A program made the translations under genes and the position numbers. The notes beneath the pieces are model-generated. The model did not search any database. It saw only the letters and a program-made list of their open reading frames with translations, and was not told the origin of the DNA. From positions 1 through 64,000 of IMG/VR virus record IMGVR_UViG_3300023117_000010: 64,000 nucleotides of DNA; one strand, 5' to 3'. How positions within the stretch are numbered: the first letter of the stretch is position 1; each line of letters begins with the position of its first letter. Of this stretch, positions 11,901 through 16,584 are shown piece after piece. Source of the DNA: a virus.

Positions 11901-12614
11901 TTGTTGTTGAGGCCAACGACCAGATTCATCTAAGCCATACGCTTTTTCAGCACAAGAAGGGCAAAGATATTCGCCGCCATTTGTAATATACGCAATTGGG
12001 TCTAAATGACCGCTTAACTTGTTTGATTTATTTAAATTATATATATCTAACATCTCTTGATCTGGATGAACATTTCTATCTTTTTCAAGATGATGTTTTT
12101 TATATTCATCTTTTAATTTTTGGCTAACATATTCTGGAGTTAAGATATATTCAAACAATTCATCTGCTTTATCAACAAGCATTTTTTTTGCTTTAATTGC
12201 CCAGAATTTTGTTACTAAGTCTTGTATGGCATTATCAATTTCAGAAGGGTATTTTTTAATTTCTTCTGAACTTACAATATGTTTAATATTTGAATATTCA
12301 TCATAAATTTTGTAAAAACTATCTTCAAAATGGCCTAAATTTTGTTCAACCCAATTGTCTACTAAATCGTGGAAATCAGAAGTCATTGCATTATAATCAA
12401 AATTCATCATTTCTCTATAAGAAATTAAAAATTTAGTTTCGTACTCGGGGTCATCTTTTTCTGGAAAATTTAAAAAATATTTAAAAAATTTCCAAATTTC
12501 AGGTTCTCTAATTGATGGGTTAAAGTTTCCAACATAGTCGGATACTAAAGACTCTAGATCTATACTAAATTCATTTTTTATTCGTTCAACAACATCATAA
12601 ACTTCTTGGTCCAT
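2904..12614 (-). CDS. Giant 3,236-residue modular repeat-and-linker protein, putative virion protein
   Basis: This is one uninterrupted frame. It consists of acidic, helical, poorly similar modules separated by recurring linkers. One linker (DKWEPxxWWKGS) occurs near residues 331, 490, 630, 1132 and 2037. A second (DKWK[IV]) occurs near 898, 1391 and 1680, and KWKI further on. Both are often preceded by YLGPExTDENEAKKHR. Three copies continue into WA[TS]E[ED]DFPKK. NRNVHPDQEM-type and FYDP-type motifs also recur. Two CxxC...CxxC zinc ribbons lie near 215-280 and 960-1000. The C-terminus carries a possible Cys-His-Asp hydrolase domain (C3139, H3167, Asp near 3177). Sites of the form [KR]-[TIV]-A-[SAG] recur at module edges. 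I do not recognise the family. Virion polyprotein is an inference from size, modularity and shared motifs with the portal. The ATG lies just after a hairpin and T-tract. Confidence 0.9.
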   Translation of the reverse strand: MDQEVYDVVERIKNEFSIDLESLVSDYVGNFNPSIREPEIWKFFKYFLNFPEKDDPEYETKFLISYREMMNFDYNAMTSDFHDLVDNWVEQNLGHFEDSFYKIYDEYSNIKHIVSSEEIKKYPSEIDNAIQDLVTKFWAIKAKKMLVDKADELFEYILTPEYVSQKLKDEYKKHHLEKDRNVHPDQEMLDIYNLNKSNKLSGHLDPIAYITNGGEYLCPSCAEKAYGLDESGRWPQQQPDGSPNPIAPWDEWYNYHEDDAPYQMLTCVDCGETVDDFLNESSVDWEDEFGGLDETEIEAKKKSYRQAQKDFYNRWTQEKHNQQRQQEIKDKWEPASWWKGSSSDTDPLIIAEKFAAAFFRISLSDFINEYYQKSFLRYHSDEAAAEETLKFLGYGNPEWFKPFDDFIKWHINNFGNKNIPKNSLLKFKKDAYEIIINKFQSIIENYRINIKKRLNNSNKNISISPEDMSSEEYDIQNNKKRQKNIQDKWEPQSWWKGSARNPDIQERIWSETYDDDDDYDRFFNIMENGQSFDYFVQEINKVIDRMNEEENDAVNLIERKDVDYQELWDQWGFEYQSEQPEPDDMGYIPSNLYDLYNPLPENMETNLGPEATDKNEARKHRKRIIDKWEPADWWKGSKRKRVIAATPELIQEMKDKFYDLEQVIVESYVQQKNKSITVNPTNLRYWEKADIISDLVTDKRLLSNDLFYLEDEVHNFADSFVKRYNIKDEQVVKEKFIEAVEEEIYGIIDRYSRDIYDAIYEDAKRVGKTIASYFMDFDPAEVKSWPIAARLDEIKNIEEGHSNLLEYANMWDFDEVYSFHNAAEVLQEASLNSGYDDWSEGLDEGFRSNISVRKMEDSLGADARHLYEPVDPSREPYLGPEETDENEAKKHRRDIADKWKVDYDRSKGDRLNWATEEDFPKKPWDFTSKTSSPLDSRDEHYVIFKNQDDYGSDICKDCAQKYMQYLKPGDYIDFEGGSYPSLFKDEYPDEDDWWKQCDECGKNINKNWEPTEKEIKKSLHPILDSINDQLANRQYDKQEWLSYFPSAIPKIQKVLNELKKWVDKYPEVQFMEDWFGNKTDIFEYFEKIIETGAKTSEEWDRRQEKANEVLHQEINEDERKKKTEEVKEKWEPEEWWKGSHTKQSNDRINNNFYDPEEYLLAEYANLAGKSLGLNPKNIAYWERAQFLGMYERLKQSLIDEAERYFYNTVPEELRTEENRWEFFEYIEQSVRNLGIEYAQIIEESVNQAGYQEGKYFAEYVMDLSENSVRYWSVKDRIDYLENLKEGKTSLIEDHIYESNAYNELRAATGYIEEGEPNPYIQDPYFLIEEFYLDVDEGFWENIDEERLRAAFSESANISELYNPVPESREPYLGPEATDENEAKKHRRNIADKWKIQTERKPGQKLEWASEDDFPKKRWESKVASDYSTQIQKEIEELAKDVAPYPIDYMDAYKDTAYSDLEFVQDSTYRDAIYVAEDSISEAIWRDIYDYLESPQSGVSPELRELYDNDTDLIYDIEDLAREHVDWEDTNRYFANQAIDEVRGDIFHFVKKIRNDLTNLTNDKIIWLEEDMLLERYLSFEMNSLDFLGFLDEALNGWDDLSDQLNKLISVYEPINNYVYNELNKYAQDLLNDSKVLSLWPTVINNIERFYDPVDSDAEAYLGPKETDENEAKKHRKKIKDKWKIQTLRGSDEPLNWATEEDFPKKPWDFTSKWKIAGGFEDLYTQYYNQLEQNENQTKQLIEKYAFDVVLEDLPSMGSGFTVEKYPDRMEVVPNQLKMERLHDSWIDFTNHQKLLESLFPDWKKSYYSFSETRIIAIEEFINNKMPDLLQKMESMYNYISQGRLSGESDDEIRAGYEKHFQTKVSAMPNQFLPRLYHTMIENLKKTATFDWESEATVFEKVKVAYEILYNWYDYIDEIKEESGYNGPAYDLDSFIQDAFIDIFTPIFESLMYIDDDEIHSQFEIMHNNVRQTAFGGPYAINNALYEVYTETGYELDHQDHPKWTPSDIVDFYENKPERNEQEEEELRRYKNLDKWEPESWWKGSKRKIVAADEWDEEEEEEEEKDIRDWSEIDWMILQEVQTIDGDSIVTSFLEDYDWEDIVFEQLVPLGVWSDEAIFKKYVNSLVNNSNPEENLAIEWATEEAGRWFEYFVETAIDFYINIEDQLTTEEYEEHWADIEDTIRQYLWDEAHDYTGELERRAEIEINHVLGGYNIAEAFFEKWKEQRQREQNDRNIHPDQEMMDLYNVKGELPEPEPASPSPQVVDWMRQQSKTASQYENWSTPETEILVEQILSDSRILRPSIKTMEKIVRQGGSVQDLANWMIENVLNPYNQGIAQNWENISDEQDVEAQKNELRKTWKQQARKQFPFSLQKQKQYVQEMEQMQFGFFGEPEPEDIERYLLKVENINWQEIYDWVKEDLQYRGKIASHDDYTDSTKQIINKIIEEVPVLLPQRAGWEASRILKAWIDRYNTDRLNKHYDKEKKVWLDDDGEIISPLNTYEEKMIHFHQTEENRLINKNQLGLGIEQLRTMADNVLKDEVYWVGSFKTELQWLILDRIEYYMLELGYLEKKIILKDIFDITNTKENELIYNNAFYKAWDETFKEETSSKLSKWKIISSDWDEEEAQIDFLLNDHEDQVIEESEDLKSSKNALVADNIRFQGVVNGFHNAQTALARINYNELNKSDDYVEPDRHYNPNQLELFRERLRNNFEPIIVGEGVRIIVKNYTHFFEKTDIPNDDWEKFWEILEQSYKAGWEYGIVHNYIDFNKLNNKEIINIAKKTSSHGQRQMAIGDEVAETTFEGIPDSIEEDDKPEEKVINNKKWKIVRPKHNPQPAEYARPKGQWGMYSKTAMFENSEFTDSFVREKLIPARKSLPEVTKKEAIRKAKQIWEQFENHPFGNAIPGSSNEQLKYLVDDIDLSSSGITQETLNNRFYDPNQVDIFREKRLKQLFEKGISIEKFYIYYLLQIAKEALWNHLFNNTMPVYEMDQAEKELMNSLSNDDKNNLYLIFKNTYHEEFKRLFNGNKTSANKKDAWEAVLDGEMGHDILTTGSWEEVKKQTLKWLKQLKDGYINKENPHDNEKIDSEAKEQDGHAMEDLKLYEEKKRWSFHFDHGKHPYDLIIQPVGYKESNNNWRHGDCDLFAIKKHQETGWPIYKIAEGPNDGAWHFFLINPETGEGLDGDGLRPVEEILQEHDPDFNPEYEELGIYPDVFESSLKEAINYRKGYKESKLKEICV

Positions 12615-12655
12615 AAAAAACCCCCAAATCCTATTTATTAAGGGTCTGAGGGTTT
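12615..12655 (-). promoter_or_regulatory. Hairpin and T-tract directly before the giant gene's start
   Basis: On the minus strand AAACCC (12655-12650) can pair with GGGTTT (12623-12618), followed by more T residues that run straight into ATG 12614. The only Shine-Dalgarno-like sequence (GGGGG, 12625-12621) lies partly in the 3' arm, so folding would hide the ribosome site. It could equally be the terminator of the upstream small-gene transcript. The stem is only 6 bp with a long loop, so confidence is modest. Confidence 0.4.
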
Positions 12656-12673
12656 AAGCAAATAAGTGAGAAA

Positions 12674-12877
12674 TTATACATCTTCTGGCTTTTTACCGGG
12701 ATTTTTAGAACATGCTCTAACCCACCAATCGGGTGGTGGATGAATCGCTCTATTTCTTTTTTCAATATCTGGTTCTTGAGGATCTACAGTAAGTACATAT
12801 TCATTATATTGTCTGTAGAACTCTATCTGTTCTGGGGTCAGGCCAGTAGTATGGCACATCGGCGGATACTCCTTCAA
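12674..12877 (-). CDS. Small protein of unknown function (67 aa)
   Basis: Overlaps the 3' end of the glycosylase-like gene by 74 bp in another frame. A second ATG at 12859 (MCHTTGLTPEQIEFY) would shorten the overlap. The composition is protein-like, with a PPPDWWVRA segment and a basic end. No family recognised. It is the last small gene before the giant gene, and the hairpin at 12615-12655 follows it. Confidence 0.5.
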   Translation of the reverse strand: MKEYPPMCHTTGLTPEQIEFYRQYNEYVLTVDPQEPDIEKRNRAIHPPPDWWVRACSKNPGKKPEDV

Positions 12878-13253
12878 ATAGTGGACTGTAATAATCTGGA
12901 TCTTTACGAATAAGATTAGATTGATGAGAAATGTGAAGCCGCTCGTCGCCTAGCCACGGAGGGAGGACGATATATTCATTAGCAGGCATACGCTCAAGAA
13001 ACCATGCTAGTTGCGTATCATTATAGCCACGCTGAATCCACTCAGAACAAATAGCAGCGCCATACATAGCAAGAGCAGGCTCGTAGCCGCGCCACATATT
13101 AACAGCAGGGTGATTTTTCCAGCCCTTAGCCTCATCACCGCGATCAATAGTAAGAAGGATCTGCTTGGCTTCAACACGCTGCTTGCCTAGCCTACGCCAG
13201 TCAAGTACAGCAGCAGTGTCATAAAAATTGGAATGTGGAAGAAATGTTTGCAT
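12804..13253 (-). CDS. MSMEG_6728-type protein (pyrimidine-dimer glycosylase-like family)
   Basis: The 149 aa sequence follows the small actinobacterial family annotated MSMEG_6728, related to the Pyr_excise (T4 endonuclease V-like) domain. It has MQTFLPHSNFYDTAAVLD and LGKQRVEAKQIL at the N-terminus, NHPAVNMWRGYEPAL in the middle, and PPWLGDERLHISHQSNLIRK followed by a Tyr-Pro end. Family knowledge suggests DNA repair by glycosylase/lyase action on UV dimers, but activity of this branch is less certain. An AGG ribosome site precedes ATG 13253. It sits in a leftward run of small genes between the lysis module and the giant gene. Confidence 0.8.
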   Translation of the reverse strand: MQTFLPHSNFYDTAAVLDWRRLGKQRVEAKQILLTIDRGDEAKGWKNHPAVNMWRGYEPALAMYGAAICSEWIQRGYNDTQLAWFLERMPANEYIVLPPWLGDERLHISHQSNLIRKDPDYYSPLFEGVSADVPYYWPDPRTDRVLQTI

Positions 13254-13262
13254 ACACCTATC

Positions 13263-13550
13263 CTATAGGAATCTTAAATCTTTTTCAATATTATTTTTAT
13301 TTTCTAGATCTTTAACAATTTGACGCTTAAGGGCAACATTAATCTCTTTAAGGCGTCGGATTTCATAAACTAACTTTGCAACATCTTTAGCGGCATCTTC
13401 AAAAAACAAAATATCAGATTGCCGCATATTTTTTTCATCTTTTCTAGATACTAGCAGATATCGTGCATCTTGTGAAATATCTATGCTCCAAGAAGCAGGA
13501 GTTATGGCTTGAATTTTTTCGCTAATTGCATCTAAATCATTTTCAATCAT
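13263..13550 (-). CDS. Small phage protein with W-S/D-A-R-Y-L pattern (95 aa)
   Basis: The sequence follows a layout common in small actinophage proteins: an N-terminal helix (LDAISEKIQAITP), a W-S-x-D strand, D-A-R-Y-L, then helix DVAKLVYEIRRLKEIN. No biochemical role is known to me. ATG 13550 is preferred over ATG 13556 because GAGG lies 6 nt before it and 0 nt before the other. It overlaps the end of the upstream gene by 8 bp, so translation is probably coupled. Confidence 0.75.
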   Translation of the reverse strand: MIENDLDAISEKIQAITPASWSIDISQDARYLLVSRKDEKNMRQSDILFFEDAAKDVAKLVYEIRRLKEINVALKRQIVKDLENKNNIEKDLRFL

Positions 13551-13815
13551 CTTCATCCTCTTCTTCCATAAGTTTTTCTAGTTGATCTAACTCTTCATCC
13601 ACCAAAAGGAAGTCGTCAAGAGCCATTTGATAAATTGTAAGTTCTTCGTCATCTCTAATTTCTTCAAAAAGAACATCAAGTATTTCTGCTGCTTCTTGTG
13701 CTTTTATCTCAGAAAAAGAAGCATATACAATGCTTTCTTTAGTCGTAACTAAGAAAATATCATTATCATCGTCTGGATCATTAAAAATCGTATAACCGCT
13801 AAATAATGATGACAC
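13543..13815 (-). CDS. Small acidic protein of unknown function (90 aa)
   Basis: A GTG start at 13815 fits best: GGGAG sits 5 nt upstream and overlaps the stop of the preceding gene. A TTG start further up would overlap that gene by 32 bp. The C-terminus is strongly acidic (LEKLMEEEDEDD). No family recognised. Part of a coupled run of three small genes. Confidence 0.65.
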   Translation of the reverse strand: MSSLFSGYTIFNDPDDDNDIFLVTTKESIVYASFSEIKAQEAAEILDVLFEEIRDDEELTIYQMALDDFLLVDEELDQLEKLMEEEDEDD

Positions 13816-13816
13816 T

Positions 13817-14119
13817 TTATCTCCCAACTTTTGGCGGTTTACTATCAAACACTAATCTCATAAAATCAGTTCCTTCTTCAGAAATAATCCATTCAAAAAG
13901 GAAATTTTTAAGATTTTCTTTAATATCTAGTTCTAAGTCTATGTTATTAACATGAACATAAACAGGACTTACTCTGTGTTTAGATTCAGAAATACACACA
14001 TAATCGTCGTCCTCTACATATTTTGCCCGGATTCTTAAATCATCTCTTCCAGACTTTATATGTATTTCAACTAAATATGTATACAAAACCTCTTCAATAC
14101 TCATTTCAAACATATTCAT
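13817..14119 (-). CDS. Small protein of unknown function (100 aa)
   Basis: Alternating strands and helices, with a conserved-looking HRVSPVYVHVNNIDLELDI segment. ATG 14119 has AGGA 3 nt upstream and ATG 14113 has it 9 nt upstream; both are possible. The stop abuts the GTG of the next gene. No family recognised. Confidence 0.7.
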   Translation of the reverse strand: MNMFEMSIEEVLYTYLVEIHIKSGRDDLRIRAKYVEDDDYVCISESKHRVSPVYVHVNNIDLELDIKENLKNFLFEWIISEEGTDFMRLVFDSKPPKVGR

Positions 14120-14147
14120 ATATCCTACTTTACCATACTTTTATTTA

Positions 14148-14327
14148 TTAATCCAACTTAGGGAAAAACCAACCAAACACAGCCGCACATAACGTAGCAA
14201 TAGCAGCAGCAACAGTATCGGGCACAAATACACCTGTAAGAGTTATTATCCAAATAAGAATGGTTCCGATTGCTCCACCGACAGCAGTTGCCCCTACCGT
14301 TGTCCTTGGCCCGTTTCTTTTCTTCAT
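14148..14327 (-). CDS. Small holin-like membrane protein (59 aa)
   Basis: Reading from ATG 14327 to TAA 14148-14150 gives a short basic N-terminus (MKKRNGPRTT), a glycine-rich membrane segment (about residues 11-35), a turn with a Pro-Asp, and a second hydrophobic segment (VAAAIATLCAAVFGWFF) with a short charged tail. Actinophage holins often have this hairpin shape. It lies in the same leftward run as a second membrane protein and a secreted lysin, which supports a role in membrane permeabilisation at lysis (inference). The ribosome site GAGAGGG lies in the 3' arm of the hairpin just upstream. Confidence 0.7.
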   Translation of the reverse strand: MKKRNGPRTTVGATAVGGAIGTILIWIITLTGVFVPDTVAAAIATLCAAVFGWFFPKLD

Positions 14328-14332
14328 AATAA

Positions 14333-14368
14333 AACCCTCTCCCCATATTATGTCACGGAGAGAGGGTT
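14333..14368 (-). promoter_or_regulatory. Terminator-like hairpin holding the holin ribosome site
   Basis: AACCCTCTC (minus 14368-14360) pairs perfectly with GAGAGGGTT (14341-14333), followed by T-rich sequence and ATG 14327. It starts 3 bp after the stop of the upstream membrane-protein gene. As a terminator it would cut transcription before the holin-like gene; as an RNA switch it would hide GAGAGGG. The layout matches the hairpin before the giant gene. Confidence 0.55.
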
Positions 14369-14371
14369 CTA

Positions 14372-14599
14372 TTAATCTTTTGATAGAAGATATCTATAAA
14401 CAAGTCTAAATATTGGCTCAATTAGCATTGTCATTAAAAATCCTACTACCATAATAATCATTCCAATGACAAAGAAAATTGTTGCTAATTCAACGTTTAT
14501 GATTAGCACCAACAATGATCCGAGAAGTATTATCCAGCCAATTAAACAAATCATTATAGAAATCATAGTTGAGTAATCAATAATATCATCTATCTTCAT
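14372..14599 (-). CDS. Two-helix membrane protein, possible second holin or antiholin (75 aa)
   Basis: Two long hydrophobic segments (about residues 11-34 and 38-62) are joined by a very short loop (NVEL), with charged ends (MKIDDIIDY and RLVYRYLLSKD). Lying between the holin-like gene and the lysin gene, it is a natural lysis-module member, but sequence alone cannot separate holin, antiholin or another membrane role. Confidence 0.7.
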   Translation of the reverse strand: MKIDDIIDYSTMISIMICLIGWIILLGSLLVLIINVELATIFFVIGMIIMVVGFLMTMLIEPIFRLVYRYLLSKD

Positions 14600-14615
14600 A
14601 TTATCCTAACTTATT

Positions 14616-15101
14616 TTAATAGAAACAACGATGTGCGCCCCATGCCGTAATGCCGAATCTATCACGAATCGCATCACCTACAAGGATAGTTTCCCACTTA
14701 TCGCCACTCCACAGTTTGTATGGGCTACGAGCAGTATACCATGTGGATTTATAAATGCCCAAACCACCGCCCCATGTGGGTCCAGAATGTGACCAATTTA
14801 CTCCATCCTTATACTTGGAATATCCGGGCTGTTCGCATCTTCCTAATCTGACAAACCCTTTCCAGTCAGGAACTCGCTTTGCAACATCTGCCTTAGTAGG
14901 ATTGGGAGGAAACTTCATATTATCCCTCGCCCTTTGCTTCTTATAAGCCTTAAGGCATTGCTTTTTAGTTACCTTTGTCTCCGAAGTGTGCTTTAAGCAT
15001 GGCTTCGCAGTCGCGGGAGAAGCGAATCCCCCTGAGAATGCCACTAATCCCACTAGTATCATGGAAATAACGGCAAATTTGGTTCTTAGATTGGAAACAA
15101 T
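14616..15101 (-). CDS. Secreted transglycosylase/Rpf-like lysin
   Basis: The mature part resembles the lysozyme-fold transglycosylase (resuscitation-promoting factor) domain of Actinobacteria. It has LGRCEQPGYSKY with Cys-Glu (likely catalytic Glu), a GGGLGIYKSTWY motif, then VGDAIRDRFG and WGAHRCF with a second Cys. It would cleave peptidoglycan glycan strands. A signal peptide ending ASPATA-KP is clear, but ATG 15062 gives one without a charged start. Extending to ATT 15101, with AAAGGA 8 nt upstream, adds VSNLRTKFAVIS and makes a standard signal peptide. No ATG, GTG or TTG lies in between, and TAA closes the frame upstream. The coordinate given uses ATT; 15062 is the conservative alternative. 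Confidence 0.75.
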   Translation of the reverse strand: MVSNLRTKFAVISMILVGLVAFSGGFASPATAKPCLKHTSETKVTKKQCLKAYKKQRARDNMKFPPNPTKADVAKRVPDWKGFVRLGRCEQPGYSKYKDGVNWSHSGPTWGGGLGIYKSTWYTARSPYKLWSGDKWETILVGDAIRDRFGITAWGAHRCFY

Positions 15102-15156
15102 AACATCATTCCTTTCGTCGGTTTACCGCATACGCCCCGCCCGCAGTCGCGCAAAA

Positions 15157-15190
15157 AATACTTTTTGTTACAAATTTGTTACAAAGTATT
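15157..15190. promoter_or_regulatory. Tandem 11-bp repeat inside an inverted repeat, operator candidate
   Basis: TTTGTTACAAA occurs twice in direct contact (15164-15174 and 15175-15185). Each copy is nearly palindromic. The pair is framed by AATACTTT (15157-15164) and AAAGTATT (15183-15190), an 8-bp inverted repeat. It sits between the lysin gene and the gene upstream of it, about 60 bp before the lysin start, where a repressor or activator of the lysis genes could bind. No protein partner can be named. Confidence 0.5.
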
Positions 15191-15203
15191 GCACGATCAT
15201 GGA

Positions 15204-15416
15204 TTATAGATTCTTTCCCCACTTCCAACCTCTATCATATCCATATATTTTTGATATATAGACATTTGGCTGGAATGACTCGTATGCCTTGCCTATTCGT
15301 ATGAACCCGAATGGCACATGAATCTCTATATTAGGAGTTCGCAAGTCAATATGGAATCCTAAACTTATATGATATGGACTAACTAAGAAAAAATATGCTA
15401 CCCATTTTAAGCCCAT
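15204..15416 (-). CDS. Small protein of unknown function (70 aa)
   Basis: Hydrophobic and aromatic N-terminus, then HIDLRTPNIEIHVPFGF, a beta-rich segment seen in small phage proteins, and a basic Trp-rich end (DRGWKWGKNL). No clear ribosome site precedes ATG 15416, so the start is uncertain. No function assigned. Confidence 0.55.
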   Translation of the reverse strand: MGLKWVAYFFLVSPYHISLGFHIDLRTPNIEIHVPFGFIRIGKAYESFQPNVYISKIYGYDRGWKWGKNL

Positions 15417-15420
15417 AGAA

Positions 15421-15819
15421 TTAAAAAGGATAGCCCTCTACGATAACATCCTCATTATTGATAAAGAAATCCCGTAGAATCCTTCTCACGGAGCCAGAGA
15501 CAGTGTTGTAGACATTCACTTCATCTCTCCCAATTTCCTCCATTAGCAGAAGAGCATCATGGCGACACATATTGATATTGACGCGACCATCACTATTACT
15601 GACGCTAATAGTATAATCTGCTGGATTGCTTTCCTTTGCTTCCATAATCTTATCTGTCCTCTCATCTTTTACAGTATTAATAAATTCATCCCAATACTCG
15701 TCGTCGCCCTTATTTCGATCATTAAGAACGGCGTCTGTATTGCTAAACATCTTATCATAATACTTAGTCATATTTTTAGTTTCAACAGGAGAAGTGTACG
15801 GAGGAATATAATCTTCCAT
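15421..15819 (-). CDS. Protein of unknown function (132 aa)
   Basis: Acidic N-terminal half and a C-terminal half with strand-helix pattern (DYTISVSNSDGRVNINMC, then HDALLLMEEIGR). ATG 15819 overlaps the TAA of the upstream gene by one base (TAATG), a sign of coupled translation. No family recognised. Confidence 0.75.
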   Translation of the reverse strand: MEDYIPPYTSPVETKNMTKYYDKMFSNTDAVLNDRNKGDDEYWDEFINTVKDERTDKIMEAKESNPADYTISVSNSDGRVNINMCRHDALLLMEEIGRDEVNVYNTVSGSVRRILRDFFINNEDVIVEGYPF

Positions 15820-16013
15820 TATGCAATTCTCTTAAGATTATAGATTTGAATATCTTGAATATAAGCAGCATCATTAAGATTAATTTCACCGGAAGCAACC
15901 TTATTGATAAGATCCTGCTTTGCAGCGTCAATTGCAGAGGGATCATCTGATACACCTTCTGCGCTTACATTGACCGACAGAACAATATCTGCCACTGCAC
16001 GATAATCTGCCAT
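15819..16013 (-). CDS. Small protein of unknown function (64 aa)
   Basis: ATG 16013 (MADYRAVADIVLS) is chosen because AAAGGA lies 6 nt upstream; a longer reading would run into the gene before it. The sequence looks like a strand followed by helices (DPSAIDAAKQDLINKVASG). It is coupled to the downstream gene through a TAATG overlap. Confidence 0.7.
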   Translation of the reverse strand: MADYRAVADIVLSVNVSAEGVSDDPSAIDAAKQDLINKVASGEINLNDAAYIQDIQIYNLKRIA

Positions 16014-16089
16014 ATTTAATCCTTTCATTTTAGAAATAATATCACTGCTATTATTATAGCATAACAGATGATGACAGTATAGAGAAAAC

Positions 16090-16404
16090 TCATTTTCTAC
16101 TAAATAGCGATCCCAGCCAAGCAAAAAAGACCCAGATGGGATACGTCACCATCATGAGGAACGCTACAGCCCACATGAGTATAGCACCAACGATCATGAA
16201 TCCCCCAGCCAAAACAATGGCAAAGACCAATCCCCATACAAACAGATAGCCACCCATATAGAGAAGTCCCATGATGGAATTCCAATATTCACTATGCCAA
16301 TCCTCATCCTCAGCAGGCGAATTAGCCTTTTTCTCCAATTCGACCTTAGCAGGCATTTGAATACTATTTTGGCTACGAAGTGATACCAACTCCTTGTAGT
16401 CCAT
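16090..16404 (-). CDS. Membrane protein with two long hydrophobic segments (104 aa)
   Basis: A charged N-terminal third (to about residue 42) is followed by two membrane segments (about 47-74 and 78-98) and a short basic tail (LFSRK). AGGAGG stands just before ATG 16404. It follows the tiny membrane peptide at the head of the leftward transcript. Function unknown; an envelope role during infection is a guess. Confidence 0.75.
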   Translation of the reverse strand: MDYKELVSLRSQNSIQMPAKVELEKKANSPAEDEDWHSEYWNSIMGLLYMGGYLFVWGLVFAIVLAGGFMIVGAILMWAVAFLMMVTYPIWVFFAWLGSLFSRK

Positions 16405-16413
16405 ATATTCCTC

Positions 16414-16497
16414 CTATTTACCCATTACATTGAATAATACCCAACAGGATATAAGCATAGCACATATCCATATACCTAATGCTATTCCCATAATCAT
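16414..16497 (-). CDS. Tiny membrane peptide (27 aa), first gene of the leftward transcript
   Basis: ATG 16497 to TAG 16414 encodes one hydrophobic segment (MGIALGIWICAMLISCWVLF) with a short NVMGK end. AGGAAAGGAA lies 7 nt upstream, a strong ribosome site. The next gene starts 10 bp downstream. The promoter at 16523-16552 lies directly before it. The frame is short, but ribosome site, promoter and hydrophobicity agree. Confidence 0.6.
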   Translation of the reverse strand: MIMGIALGIWICAMLISCWVLFNVMGK

Positions 16498-16522
16498 TCT
16501 TATATTCCTTTCCTATTATATA

Positions 16523-16552
16523 TTTATAACATATATATATAAGCAAAGTCAA
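16523..16552 (-). promoter_or_regulatory. Sigma-70-like leftward promoter
   Basis: On the minus strand TTGACT (16552-16547), an 18-bp AT-rich spacer and TATAAA (16528-16523) stand about 25 bp before the first leftward gene. It is the best leftward promoter visible in the divergent region and would serve the small genes, the lysis module and possibly the giant gene. Confidence 0.6.
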
Positions 16553-16561
16553 ATTTAAAAA

Positions 16562-16584
16562 ATGCTTTGCGTTTTAAAAAGCAT
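16562..16584 (-). terminator. Possible leftward hairpin terminator upstream of the promoter
   Basis: ATGCTTT (minus 16584-16578) and AAAGCAT (16568-16562) form a 7-bp stem followed by a T-rich run on the minus strand. It could stop transcripts that start further right in the intergenic region, insulating the promoter at 16523-16552. The stem is AT-rich and of moderate strength. Confidence 0.4.

Noticed and set aside
14158-14346. Cys-rich 62-codon minus-strand frame
   Set aside because: It is the wrong frame of the holin-like gene (14148-14327), which has better composition, membrane segments and ribosome site.
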